DNA of 64,000 bases from Porticoccaceae bacterium (GTDB taxonomy: Bacteria; Pseudomonadota; Gammaproteobacteria; Pseudomonadales; Porticoccaceae), in the NCBI GenBank assembly GCA_029242085.1, contig JAQWUP010000065.1, forward strand, positions 1 through 64,000, given 5' to 3'. The notes beneath the pieces are model-generated. The model had not been told where the DNA came from. It made no database searches and saw only the letters and a program-made list of their open reading frames with translations. Position numbers and translations under genes: made by a program. Positions 1 to 7,647 of the stretch are shown here, piece after piece; position 1 is the first letter of the stretch; each line of letters begins with the position of its first letter.

Positions 1-702
1 CCCTCGGCGGTGGAGCTGCTAATGAATGGTCCTCATCTGGCAACAGGCAGATTTGAGGTCGGTAATTTTAATCTTGTGGCCGAACAATCAAACAATATTG
101 ACCTGACTTTTAACTACAGCAACGATGGCCTTTATGCTGGTCTAACTTTCTTCCACAATGATGTGGATAACTATATCTATCTTATGGATGAGACTGAAGC
201 AGACCATGACGCCCATGACGAAGACGAGCATCACGGCGACCTAGTCCTCGCCAACTATCTTCAGCAAGACGCCAAATTTAAAGGTTATGAACTTGAAATA
301 GGCAAAACGTTTAATCTCTCTCATGGTGCCTTGACCCTAGCATTCGGAAGAGATTCCGTGTCCGGAGAGTTCGCAGATGGACAGTATATTTCACGTATGA
401 CCCCGGAAAGAGATCTGTATAAGGTAGTTTACATAGCAGACAACCTTAAGTTTCTGCTGTCTCTTAAAGATGTGTCAGCCCAGAATGATACGGCCGCAAA
501 CGAAACTGCCAGCGATGGATTTAAAATGCTAAATCTCAACCTCTCAAAAACAATTGAGTCCAGTTCAGGGAACATCTTAACCCTGTCAGTGTTTGGTAAA
601 AACCTGCTGGATGAGGCGGCTAGAAATCACAGCTCATTTGTTAAGGATGAAGTGCCATTGGCCGGCAGAAATCTGGGTGTAAGAGCGAGCTATTCGTTCT
701 AG
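1..702 (+). CDS. TonB-dependent receptor, C-terminal part (probable zinc receptor)
   Basis: This is the C-terminal half of an outer-membrane beta-barrel receptor. It is open at the window edge (frame 1), so the plug and first strands lie outside. The last residues form a typical barrel end with a terminal Phe. The segment around NLLDEAARNHSSFVKD followed by PLAGRN resembles the end of ZnuD-type receptors. An Asp/Glu/His-rich stretch at 187-240 (six His among many acidic residues) resembles a metal-capturing extracellular loop of ZnuD. Import energised by TonB and zinc as substrate are inferred from the family. A 13-bp inverted repeat follows the stop. Confidence 0.85.
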   Translation, partial: PSAVELLMNGPHLATGRFEVGNFNLVAEQSNNIDLTFNYSNDGLYAGLTFFHNDVDNYIYLMDETEADHDAHDEDEHHGDLVLANYLQQDAKFKGYELEIGKTFNLSHGALTLAFGRDSVSGEFADGQYISRMTPERDLYKVVYIADNLKFLLSLKDVSAQNDTAANETASDGFKMLNLNLSKTIESSSGNILTLSVFGKNLLDEAARNHSSFVKDEVPLAGRNLGVRASYSF

Positions 703-722
703 ACACCTAGTCATTTGCCAAT

Positions 723-777
723 GTTTAAGGGTTGCGCTGTTTAATGTAATATAAGTCGTATTGAGCAACCCTTAAAC
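723..777. repeat. 13-bp perfect inverted repeat between receptor and asmA
   Basis: GTTTAAGGGTTGC at 723-735 is perfectly complemented by GCAACCCTTAAAC at 765-777, with a 29-base AT-rich loop. There is no U-tract after the second arm, so it is a poor intrinsic terminator. The right arm ends only 11 bases before the likely asmA start, where a ribosome-binding site would be. It could act as an operator, an mRNA hairpin or a 3' processing barrier for the receptor transcript. Confidence 0.55.
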
Positions 778-788
778 TGTTGGTGATC

Positions 789-2639
789 GTGAGAATTTTA
801 TTTAAATGGGTGACCACTGGCGTTTTTGCCGTGGTCACTTTAGTTTCTGCCGCAATAATCTACGTCTCAATGGCTGTCGATATCAACAGCTTTAAACCAG
901 ATATTGAAACTCAAGCTCGCCAGCAGGGATGGGATATTGCAATTGAAGACGGCCTAGCTTGGGCATTTTTTCCGCGGCCGGGCATCACCATAAAAGGTTT
1001 ACGCTTTGCGGATCAGAGTTTCGTTTCCGGTAACATAGACAGCCTAACCCTGGCTGTAAGTTGGCTTGATTTATTGATATCAGGTGGCCATATCAATCGG
1101 CTTCAAGGAGCCTCTGTTCAGATCAATGGCGGTGAACTTCTCTATCGAGTGCCTAATAGTCTGCCGGTCAGACTAGACAACATTCACGTAAAAACTAGCA
1201 GTATCGGTTTGGACGGCACGTCTTTCCCAATCACCGTATCTATGGAGGCACTTGGTGGTCAGCAATTCGCCATAGATACCGATATTGCAATAGTCGCTAG
1301 CAATGACAAAGTACAAAGCCTGAGTCTCGCCAATCTCAGACTTCGTCTGAATGACATAGAGTTTAATGGCAATATTGACGCCAGCAACAGTCTGCGCTTT
1401 ATTCAGGGCAATTTACAAACCAATACCTTTAGCCTCGCCAGTCAATTACAACTCGTGGCGAAAATACTCCCTATTTTCAGTATGCCCAAGATGGCTAATT
1501 CCGCAGCCCTCTCCAAGCTTAGTGTCCACAGTAGCTTCACCCTTGATACCGAGGCGTTATCAGATATTAGTAATGTAATGATACTTGATGGCCAAACCAT
1601 TGAGGTTGATCTGGAAATAGATCACCCGCGGGACAAATTAACCACAATTGTTGCGGCTGATGTTATCAGGGCATCAGATTATCTACCCGAACCCGGAAGT
1701 AACACAGACAACAGTGGACTGTTCGCACCCCTGGCAATTCCCTTTGCACTTTGGCGTGGCCGGAGCCAGGTAGAGATGACTATAGGCAGCATTGAATTTA
1801 ACGGTTTTGCTCTAAATGATTTCTACAGTAATGTCTTCGGCAACAACAGAGTATTGCGTTTGACCTCGCTAAATGCAGACCTATTTGGCGGCCAAATCAA
1901 TGCTATTGCTAAACTCGATATGCGACAGACAACACCCAGCTTTAATATTCAGCCTTCATTAACAAACATTGACCTGTCTCCTGCATTGATCAACTTGGCA
2001 GGTAACGCGGATGTAACCGGAAGCCTAAGCCTGCAAGCCAATATTCAAGGCTCGGGAAATAATCACCGAGCCATAGTTAAATCCCTGACCGGCGATGGGC
2101 AGTTCGATATTGTTAGTCCCAACTACGCCAAGATTAATTTAGAACAGACTTTTTGTACTGCCGCGTCACTATTTGGTGGTAGCAATCAACCAGCCCAACG
2201 TTGGGCTAAGGGTACTCAGTTGGATGAAATGAATGGTCGCTTTCGATTTACTAACGGCAAGCTTCTTATCAGTGACTACAGTGCTGCGACAGGAAATCTA
2301 ACCATTGATGGTAATGCTACGGTGCTCATCCTCGAGCAGGAATATAACTTAAAAGCTAATACACTACTGAGTAGCTCAACCACCAGCAACAATGGTTGCT
2401 CGGTCAACAGACGCTTACAAAACCGACCCATACCCTTTATCTGTAAGGGCAGCTTAGGCAAAAATCACAATAGTAAAAGTACCTCTGCCTCTTGCAAGCC
2501 AGACGAGCGCGCACTTAAGGACCTACTAAAAAACAGTGCCGTTGATAAACTCAGCGAGCAGTTATTTAAGTATTCAGATGATGACCAAAACCCAGTGCAA
2601 AATCTGCTCCAAGATTTGCTGAAGAAAAACCTTAGATAA
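789..2639 (+). CDS. AsmA family protein
   Basis: 616-residue AsmA-like envelope protein. An N-terminal membrane anchor (about residues 8-27) follows the short basic start MRILFKW. A long periplasmic beta-rich region and a C-terminal AsmA domain with Asn/Asp-rich strands come next, and the tail is Lys-rich. AsmA relatives are bridge-like proteins that influence outer-membrane lipid and protein assembly. The start is uncertain: GTG at 789 gives the usual AsmA beginning, while TTG at 780 or GTG at 783 would add two or three residues. No clear ribosome-binding site is visible, since the inverted repeat occupies that place. mutY follows by 3 bases, so the two are probably co-transcribed. Confidence 0.88.
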   Translation: MRILFKWVTTGVFAVVTLVSAAIIYVSMAVDINSFKPDIETQARQQGWDIAIEDGLAWAFFPRPGITIKGLRFADQSFVSGNIDSLTLAVSWLDLLISGGHINRLQGASVQINGGELLYRVPNSLPVRLDNIHVKTSSIGLDGTSFPITVSMEALGGQQFAIDTDIAIVASNDKVQSLSLANLRLRLNDIEFNGNIDASNSLRFIQGNLQTNTFSLASQLQLVAKILPIFSMPKMANSAALSKLSVHSSFTLDTEALSDISNVMILDGQTIEVDLEIDHPRDKLTTIVAADVIRASDYLPEPGSNTDNSGLFAPLAIPFALWRGRSQVEMTIGSIEFNGFALNDFYSNVFGNNRVLRLTSLNADLFGGQINAIAKLDMRQTTPSFNIQPSLTNIDLSPALINLAGNADVTGSLSLQANIQGSGNNHRAIVKSLTGDGQFDIVSPNYAKINLEQTFCTAASLFGGSNQPAQRWAKGTQLDEMNGRFRFTNGKLLISDYSAATGNLTIDGNATVLILEQEYNLKANTLLSSSTTSNNGCSVNRRLQNRPIPFICKGSLGKNHNSKSTSASCKPDERALKDLLKNSAVDKLSEQLFKYSDDDQNPVQNLLQDLLKKNLR

Positions 2640-2642
2640 GTT

Positions 2643-3707
2643 ATGACTCCAGCCAAGTTTCAGCAAGCAGTACTCAACTGGTTCGATAAATATGGTCGAA
2701 CTAACCTGCCATGGCAGAAAGATATAAGTGCCTACAGAGTCTGGGTATCAGAAATCATGTTACAGCAGACTCAAGTCACCACTGTAATACCTTATTTTAA
2801 ACGCTTTATGGCCAGTTACCCCTCAGTCCAGTCACTGGCTGCGGCGCCTCTAGATGAGGTCTTGCATCATTGGACAGGGCTAGGCTATTACGCTCGAGCA
2901 CGCAATCTGCATAAGACCTCTCAGCAAGTAGCTTATAATTTGGATGGAGAGTTTCCCGACAATGTTGCACAACTTTGTGAGTTACCCGGTATTGGTCGAT
3001 CGACCGCTGGCGCCATTAGCTCTATCGCCTTTCAAAATCAGGCGACCATTCTAGATGGCAATGTAAAGCGAGTGTTGGCCAGATTTGCGGCTATCGAAGG
3101 CTGGCCGGGTAAAAGCGAAGTATTACAACAGCTGTGGCTCGCCGCCGAGACCTACACGCCGTATCACCGGATCGCCGATTACACCCAGGCGATGATGGAT
3201 TTAGGCGCCACACTTTGCACTAGGTCTTCACCTAACTGCGAGCAGTGCCCCCTGATCACAAGCTGCATGGCTCATGAGCAGGGCAATCCTCAAGACTACC
3301 CGGGAAAAAAACCTAAGAAAAAACTAGCTGTTCGCAACACCTGTTTTTTAATGATTCGCAATACCGAAGGGGAGCTATTACTGCAGCAAAATCCACCCGT
3401 GGGTCTATGGGGTGGACTGTGGGTGTTTCCTCAATGCGAGACACCCCAGCAGTTAGAAAAGACATTTATAATGTTAGGCATCAAGCCTCAAAGTCAGAAA
3501 ATTCTTGAGATTAGACGTCATACCTTCAGTCACTTTCACCTTGACTACCAACCCATAGAAATTACCATCAACAGTCGAGGACTATCTGCACTGCAGGTTG
3601 CTGATAGTCAGAATCAAGTCTGGTATAACCCGCAGAAACCACTATCATTAGGAATGCCAGCGCCCATTAAAGCGTTGCTGATAAATGCTAAAAAACATCC
3701 CACATAG
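2643..3707 (+). CDS. mutY: A/G-specific adenine glycosylase MutY
   Basis: Base-excision repair enzyme that removes adenine mispaired with 8-oxoguanine. Length is 354 residues, as usual. Visible features in order: the helical glycosylase core with the catalytic Glu37 in SEIMLQQTQV, the helix-hairpin-helix LPGIGRSTAGAI, the catalytic Asp in ILDGNVKRVLAR near 138, the [4Fe-4S] pattern C-x6-C-x2-C-x5-C near 192-208, and a C-terminal NUDIX-like 8-oxoG recognition domain from about 225. yggX follows after 24 bases. This mutY-yggX pair is common in gammaproteobacteria and fits a joint role against oxidative damage. The ATG at 2643 is the only sensible start. Confidence 0.97.
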   Translation: MTPAKFQQAVLNWFDKYGRTNLPWQKDISAYRVWVSEIMLQQTQVTTVIPYFKRFMASYPSVQSLAAAPLDEVLHHWTGLGYYARARNLHKTSQQVAYNLDGEFPDNVAQLCELPGIGRSTAGAISSIAFQNQATILDGNVKRVLARFAAIEGWPGKSEVLQQLWLAAETYTPYHRIADYTQAMMDLGATLCTRSSPNCEQCPLITSCMAHEQGNPQDYPGKKPKKKLAVRNTCFLMIRNTEGELLLQQNPPVGLWGGLWVFPQCETPQQLEKTFIMLGIKPQSQKILEIRRHTFSHFHLDYQPIEITINSRGLSALQVADSQNQVWYNPQKPLSLGMPAPIKALLINAKKHPT

Positions 3708-3731
3708 GCAAATATTACACAGAGGTTAGTT

Positions 3732-4004
3732 ATGCCGCGTATGGTTTTATGTCGCAAGCTTAAAAAAGAACTCCCGGGCTTAGATATGGCCCCTTTTCCC
3801 GGCCCCAAAGGCGAGGAAATCTTCAATAATATCTCTAAAGAAGCCTGGGCCGAATGGATGACTCATCAGACCACATTGATCAATGAAATGCGTTTGAATA
3901 TGATGGATCTGACCGCTCGCACCTATCTATCAGAGCAGCGTGAAAAGTTCTTCAATGGCGAAGATGTCGATCAGGCTGAAGGATACGTCCCACCTGAGGA
4001 ATAA
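3732..4004 (+). CDS. yggX: YggX, Fe(2+)-trafficking / oxidative damage protection protein
   Basis: Small cytoplasmic protein (90 residues, the family's usual size) that protects Fe-S proteins from oxidation in enterobacteria. It begins with the family signature [13 protein letters not shown], carrying the conserved Cys7, and continues with [15 protein letters not shown] and the [14 protein letters not shown] segment. It is preceded by the ribosome-binding sequence AGAGG, just downstream of mutY. The tRNA-Phe promoter starts only 4 bases after the yggX stop. Confidence 0.97.
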   Translation: MPRMVLCRKLKKELPGLDMAPFPGPKGEEIFNNISKEAWAEWMTHQTTLINEMRLNMMDLTARTYLSEQREKFFNGEDVDQAEGYVPPEE

Positions 4005-4007
4005 TCC

Positions 4008-4036
4008 TTGACGAACCGCAAATCAGACGCTTTAAT
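4008..4036 (+). promoter_or_regulatory. sigma-70 promoter for tRNA-Phe
   Basis: TTGACG (4008-4013) and TTTAAT (4031-4036) are separated by exactly 17 bases. They are followed by a GC-rich discriminator (acgcgcc), as is common for stringently controlled stable-RNA promoters. Transcription would start near 4043, about 30 bases before the tRNA. Confidence 0.7.
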
Positions 4037-4074
4037 ACGCGCCTCTCGCAAGTTGCACTCAAGTAGTTTGCGAC

Positions 4075-4150
4075 GCCCGGTTAGCTCAGTTGGTAGAGCA
4101 GAGGATTGAAAATCCTCGTGTCCTTGGTTCGATTCCGAGACCGGGCACCA
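4075..4150 (+). tRNA. tRNA-Phe (GAA)
   Basis: A 76-nucleotide cloverleaf. The acceptor stem GCCCGGT pairs with ACCGGGC, the D-arm has the usual GCTCAGTTGGTAGAGC, and the anticodon stem GAGGA/TCCTC holds the loop TTGAAAA with anticodon GAA. The T-arm contains GGTTCGATTCC, and the 3' end has discriminator A and an encoded CCA. It has its own promoter and terminator. No integrase or duplicated 3' end is seen nearby, so there is no sign of use as an attachment site. Confidence 0.98.
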
Positions 4151-4156
4151 TAATCT

Positions 4157-4188
4157 AAAAAAACCTCAGTAAGTGCTGGGGTTTTTTT
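4157..4188 (+). terminator. Rho-independent terminator after tRNA-Phe
   Basis: AAAAAAACCTCA pairs with TGGGGTTTTTTT (one G-U pair) around a short loop and ends in a run of T. It starts 7 bases after the tRNA. Its A-run/T-run symmetry means it could also work for minus-strand transcription arriving from the lyase gene. Confidence 0.85.
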
Positions 4189-4271
4189 ATGTCTTTGAGG
4201 AAATCATCGAAACTTAGATGGGGTTCTCGCTACAGCAAAAGGATTGCACCCGGCCTTTTTCTGAACTCTAA

Positions 4272-5471
4272 TTAGCCAGCCAAAGCCTGATCCAAATCAG
4301 CAATAATATCTTCTGCTGCCTCAAGTCCAGCAGATATCCTCACCAGACCCTCAGTAATGCCGTGTTCAGCTCGCTCTGCTGGGGTATAAACCGAATGTGT
4401 CATACTGGCTGGATGCTGAATCAACGTTTCGGCATCACCCAAGCTGACGGCTAATTTCGCCAACTTGAGCCTATTTAGCATGCGCACCCCCGCTTCGCGG
4501 CCCCCCTTTAACTCCAGGGCAATCATGCCACCGAAACCATCCATCTGCTTACAGGCAACCTGATGCCAAGGGTCATTTTTTAAACCGGGGAAAAACACCT
4601 GATCAACTGCCGGATGCTGCTCCAACATCTCTGCAATCCTCTGAGCATTATGACAGTGACGCTCCATGCGCAACTGCAATGTTTTAATCCCTCGCAAAAT
4701 CAAAAATACTGTCATTGGTGCAATCACCGCACCTGTCATGTCCTTTAAACCAAATAATCGAATCTGCTGAATGATGTCAGCATCGCCCACTACAGCACCG
4801 GCAATCAAATCACCATGACCACCTAGATACTTAGTCGCTGAATGCACCACAATATCTGCACCTAGGGTCAGGGGACGTTGTAATGCCGGTGTGCAATAGG
4901 TGTTATCCACCATTACTGTGATACTAGTGCTGAAATCTTTAACTAAGACGCTGAGGGCTTCGATATCAATAACTCGCATGTTTGGATTCACTGGAGACTC
5001 AAAATAAACTACCTTGGTTTTGTCAGTTAGTTTGGCTTTTACCTCGGCATGATCAGTGAAATCCGCATAACAAATATCAACGCCAAATTTTTTGAGGCCA
5101 TGCTCCAAAAATGAAAAGGTGCAGCCATAGAGAGTTTCATCTACCAGAATTTGATCACCTGGCCCTACCAGAGTCCAGAGCGTGGCGGTAATAGCACCCA
5201 TACCAGATGCAGTTGCCAATGCCGCTTCGCCCTCTTCTAAATCAGCCAGACGCGCCTCAAGAATCTCCTGGGTCGGATTTGAAATACGGCTGTAAAAATG
5301 GCCCTGTTGCTCACCAGCAAAGCGGCTGGCTCCCTGCTCAACATTGTCAAAGGCAAAGGTAGAGGTCATGTAAATTGGTGGATTTAAGGAACCCTCATTA
5401 GCCTTACAATCATAGCCGGCGTGGACGGAGCGAGTGGCAAAGGAGAGCCGATATTCATTATCGGACGACAT
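4272..5471 (-). CDS. mdeA: Methionine gamma-lyase (Cys/Met-metabolism PLP enzyme)
   Basis: PLP enzyme of the trans-sulfuration family, about 399 residues. The PLP-binding Lys lies in SATKYLGGHGD. The active-site loop DETLYGCTFSF carries both the Tyr and the Cys that mark methionine gamma-lyases; cystathionine gamma-synthases and beta-lyases usually lack this Cys. The predicted reaction is L-methionine to methanethiol, 2-oxobutyrate and ammonia. ATG at 5471 is preferred over TTG 5486 and ATG 5483 from alignment with the family N-terminus and a weak GAG-type ribosome site. The divergent neighbour is an Lrp-type regulator, the same layout as mdeA-mdeR in Pseudomonas putida. Another trans-sulfuration activity remains possible. 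Confidence 0.85.
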   Translation of the reverse strand: MSSDNEYRLSFATRSVHAGYDCKANEGSLNPPIYMTSTFAFDNVEQGASRFAGEQQGHFYSRISNPTQEILEARLADLEEGEAALATASGMGAITATLWTLVGPGDQILVDETLYGCTFSFLEHGLKKFGVDICYADFTDHAEVKAKLTDKTKVVYFESPVNPNMRVIDIEALSVLVKDFSTSITVMVDNTYCTPALQRPLTLGADIVVHSATKYLGGHGDLIAGAVVGDADIIQQIRLFGLKDMTGAVIAPMTVFLILRGIKTLQLRMERHCHNAQRIAEMLEQHPAVDQVFFPGLKNDPWHQVACKQMDGFGGMIALELKGGREAGVRMLNRLKLAKLAVSLGDAETLIQHPASMTHSVYTPAERAEHGITEGLVRISAGLEAAEDIIADLDQALAG

Positions 5472-5605
5472 GGTGTTTCTCATCAAAAATGACTAATTAA
5501 GTGTCAAGAATAACGCCACTATCAGGGTCAAATCTCTCTTTTAAGTTTGCTGAAATTTAAAATAATAGCTATATTCACTTAATTAATGTTAATTAAAGGT
5601 GAATT
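5472..5605. promoter_or_regulatory. Divergent control region, lyase / Lrp regulator
   Basis: 134-base AT-rich gap between two divergent starts. It holds two copies of TTAATTAA, at 5579-5586 and 5589-5596, directly upstream of the regulator's ribosome site AAAGGTGA (5595-5602). Lrp-family proteins bind AT-rich palindromic sequence, so this is a plausible autoregulatory site. I could not place a convincing -35/-10 pair for the lyase. Confidence 0.5.
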
Positions 5606-6085
5606 ATGCCAAGTTTTAAACTAGACCGTATGGATCGCCGGATTCTAGAAGAAATACAGGCTGATGGCAGCATTAGTAATTTGGAGTTGGCCGAACGGGT
5701 CGGGCTATCTCCCTCACCCTGTGCCAGGCGCATGAAACTGCTATACGAAAGCGGCATTATTAGCCGTCAGATTACAGTGCTAGATCAAAAGAAGGTGGGG
5801 CTACCAATTAGCATTTATATTTCTGTGAGTCTGGATCATCAAAGCCCAAAGCGACTAAAAAACTTCGATAGCAAAGTCACTGATTGGCCAGAGGTCGTTG
5901 AATGCTCACTAATTACTGGCAGTGATACGGATTATTGGTTAAAAGTGGTTATGCCTGATATGGATTATTACCAGAAATTCTTGCTCGATAAGCTAAACCA
6001 GATTGAGGGCGTGAGTAGCATTAGAACCAGTTTTGTATTACGTCAGGTAGTGCAGAGAACTGCGCTTCCTCTGAATCATATATAG
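5606..6085 (+). CDS. Lrp/AsnC family regulator (MdeR-like)
   Basis: 159-residue feast/famine regulator. The N-terminal winged-helix HTH is at about 5-60 (LDRMDRRILEEIQADG, then ISNLELAERVGLSPSPCARR), and the C-terminal ligand-sensing ACT-like domain contains TDYWLKVVMPDMDYYQKF. It is transcribed away from the methionine gamma-lyase and most likely activates that gene in response to methionine or a related amino acid. The start ATG 5606 has a good ribosome-binding sequence. It converges on der with a 43-base gap. Confidence 0.92.
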   Translation: MPSFKLDRMDRRILEEIQADGSISNLELAERVGLSPSPCARRMKLLYESGIISRQITVLDQKKVGLPISIYISVSLDHQSPKRLKNFDSKVTDWPEVVECSLITGSDTDYWLKVVMPDMDYYQKFLLDKLNQIEGVSSIRTSFVLRQVVQRTALPLNHI

Positions 6086-6128
6086 GTTGTTTTTATACTC
6101 AGTCAGGACGACATTGGCAACAGAGGTA

Positions 6129-7535
6129 TCAACGCTTCCTGTTGTTAGCGTCATGTCGCTTAGCGTACTTTATAACCTTCTTGCGCTTAAATACTGGTTT
6201 CTCACCCGCTTTGGACTTATTGCCATAGGGGTTGTCACCAGTCCGATATTCTACCTTTACTGGCGTACCGTGCAGACCCAGCTCACGACGGAAGATCTTT
6301 TCCAAATAACGGGTGTACTGCGCAGGCACAGAATCAGTCTGATTACCATGAATAATGATTACCGGCGGATTACGGCCACCGGCATGAGCAAAGCGCAACT
6401 TGATACGGCGGCCATGCACCATTGGTGGCTGATGCTCTTCCACCGCTCCCTCAAGCACCTTGGTTAAACGGGAGGCGCTCAATGTATCTGTGGCCGCAGA
6501 GTAGGCTGCTCCAATAGAGTCATAGAGATTACCCACGCCTGTACCATGCAATGCAGAGATAAAGTGCACATCGGCAAACTCGGCAAACTGTAGGCGACGT
6601 TTAATATCCGCTTTTATTTTCTCGCGCTTTTCCGGTGCCAACCCATCCCACTTATTAATACCAACAACTAGGCCGCGGCCAGCATCAATCACCGAACCCA
6701 TCAGGTGAAGGTCTTGATCGACCAGCCCTTCTTGGGCATCTACCATCAGCACCACCACATTAGCATCATCTATAGCCTGCAACGTTTTGACAATTGAGAA
6801 TTTCTCAATTGCCAACTTGATATTTTTGCGCTTACGAATGCCCGCAGTATCAATCAAGGTGTAGTGCTGACCATGGCGCTCATAATCAATATAAACGCTG
6901 TCTCGGGTAGTACCCGCCTCATCAAATACCACTACACGGTCTTCGCCGAGCAGACGATTAACCAGAGTAGACTTGCCCACATTGGGACGACCAACAATAC
7001 CGATCTTGATATTGTTTAGGCCGCTATTGTCCGGTTCAACAAATTGAGGGAAAGGCTCCAGTAACTCTTCCATCATCGAGCGCACGCCTCGGCCATGGGT
7101 AGCTGTGGTAGGAAACATCCCTGAAAAACCCAGCTGATAAAAATCTGCCAGCGCTGCTGCTGGATCAAGGCCATCAATCTTATTGGCCACCAAATAAACC
7201 TTACGGTTTTTCTGGCGCAACTTTTCAGCAATCATATAGTCAGCGGCAAGTAACCCAGATCGACAGTCGACAATAAACAGGACCACATCTGCCTCATCCA
7301 TAGCTAGGAGTGACTGCTCGGCCATGCCCACATCAATACCCTCTTCCTCACCACTGATACCACCTGTATCAATCACCATAAAGCGGCGATCATACATCTC
7401 TCCGTCGCCGTATTTACGATCGCGGGTCAAACCGGAATAGTTAGCCACAAGCGCGTCTCGACTTTTAGTGAGTCGATTGAACAGCGTAGATTTGCCAACA
7501 TTAGGGCGTCCGACAAGAGCGATAACAGGAATCAT
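6129..7535 (-). CDS. der: Ribosome-associated GTPase Der (EngA)
   Basis: Essential GTPase of 50S subunit assembly, with the diagnostic tandem G domains in 468 residues. The first has GRPNVGKSTLFNRL near residue 8, DTGG and NKID. The second has GRPNVGKSTLVNRL near 180, DTAG and NKWD. A KH-like C-terminal domain follows, ending in a Lys/Arg-rich tail. It sits downstream of bamB in the family's usual hisS-yfgM-bamB-der group, but here an aminotransferase and its regulator (7.6-9.75 kb) have come between bamB and der. It therefore needs its own promoter, because a terminator lies directly upstream. Confidence 0.98.
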   Translation of the reverse strand: MIPVIALVGRPNVGKSTLFNRLTKSRDALVANYSGLTRDRKYGDGEMYDRRFMVIDTGGISGEEEGIDVGMAEQSLLAMDEADVVLFIVDCRSGLLAADYMIAEKLRQKNRKVYLVANKIDGLDPAAALADFYQLGFSGMFPTTATHGRGVRSMMEELLEPFPQFVEPDNSGLNNIKIGIVGRPNVGKSTLVNRLLGEDRVVVFDEAGTTRDSVYIDYERHGQHYTLIDTAGIRKRKNIKLAIEKFSIVKTLQAIDDANVVVLMVDAQEGLVDQDLHLMGSVIDAGRGLVVGINKWDGLAPEKREKIKADIKRRLQFAEFADVHFISALHGTGVGNLYDSIGAAYSAATDTLSASRLTKVLEGAVEEHQPPMVHGRRIKLRFAHAGGRNPPVIIIHGNQTDSVPAQYTRYLEKIFRRELGLHGTPVKVEYRTGDNPYGNKSKAGEKPVFKRKKVIKYAKRHDANNRKR

Positions 7536-7540
7536 GGGAT

Positions 7541-7573
7541 AAAAAATGCCGCAGGTTTTAATTGCGGCATTCT
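7541..7573 (-). terminator. Rho-independent terminator of the aminotransferase gene
   Basis: On the minus strand AATGCCGCA pairs with TGCGGCATT (arms at 7563-7571 and 7545-7553) and a run of T follows. It lies 75 bases past the aminotransferase stop and just before the der start, separating the two units. Confidence 0.8.
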
Positions 7574-7647
7574 ACTTTAGTTTGCTGTGCTTAACACCCC
7601 AGAATATCAAGCATGATCAGGTAACCTTGCATTTCCAACAATTAGTT

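Noticed and set aside
4075-4150. tRNA-Phe as a possible integration site
   Set aside because: No integrase, no repeat of the tRNA 3' end and ordinary core genes on both sides.
6087-6467. Open frame following the Lrp regulator on the plus strand
   Set aside because: It lies almost wholly within der on the other strand and its product has no family features.
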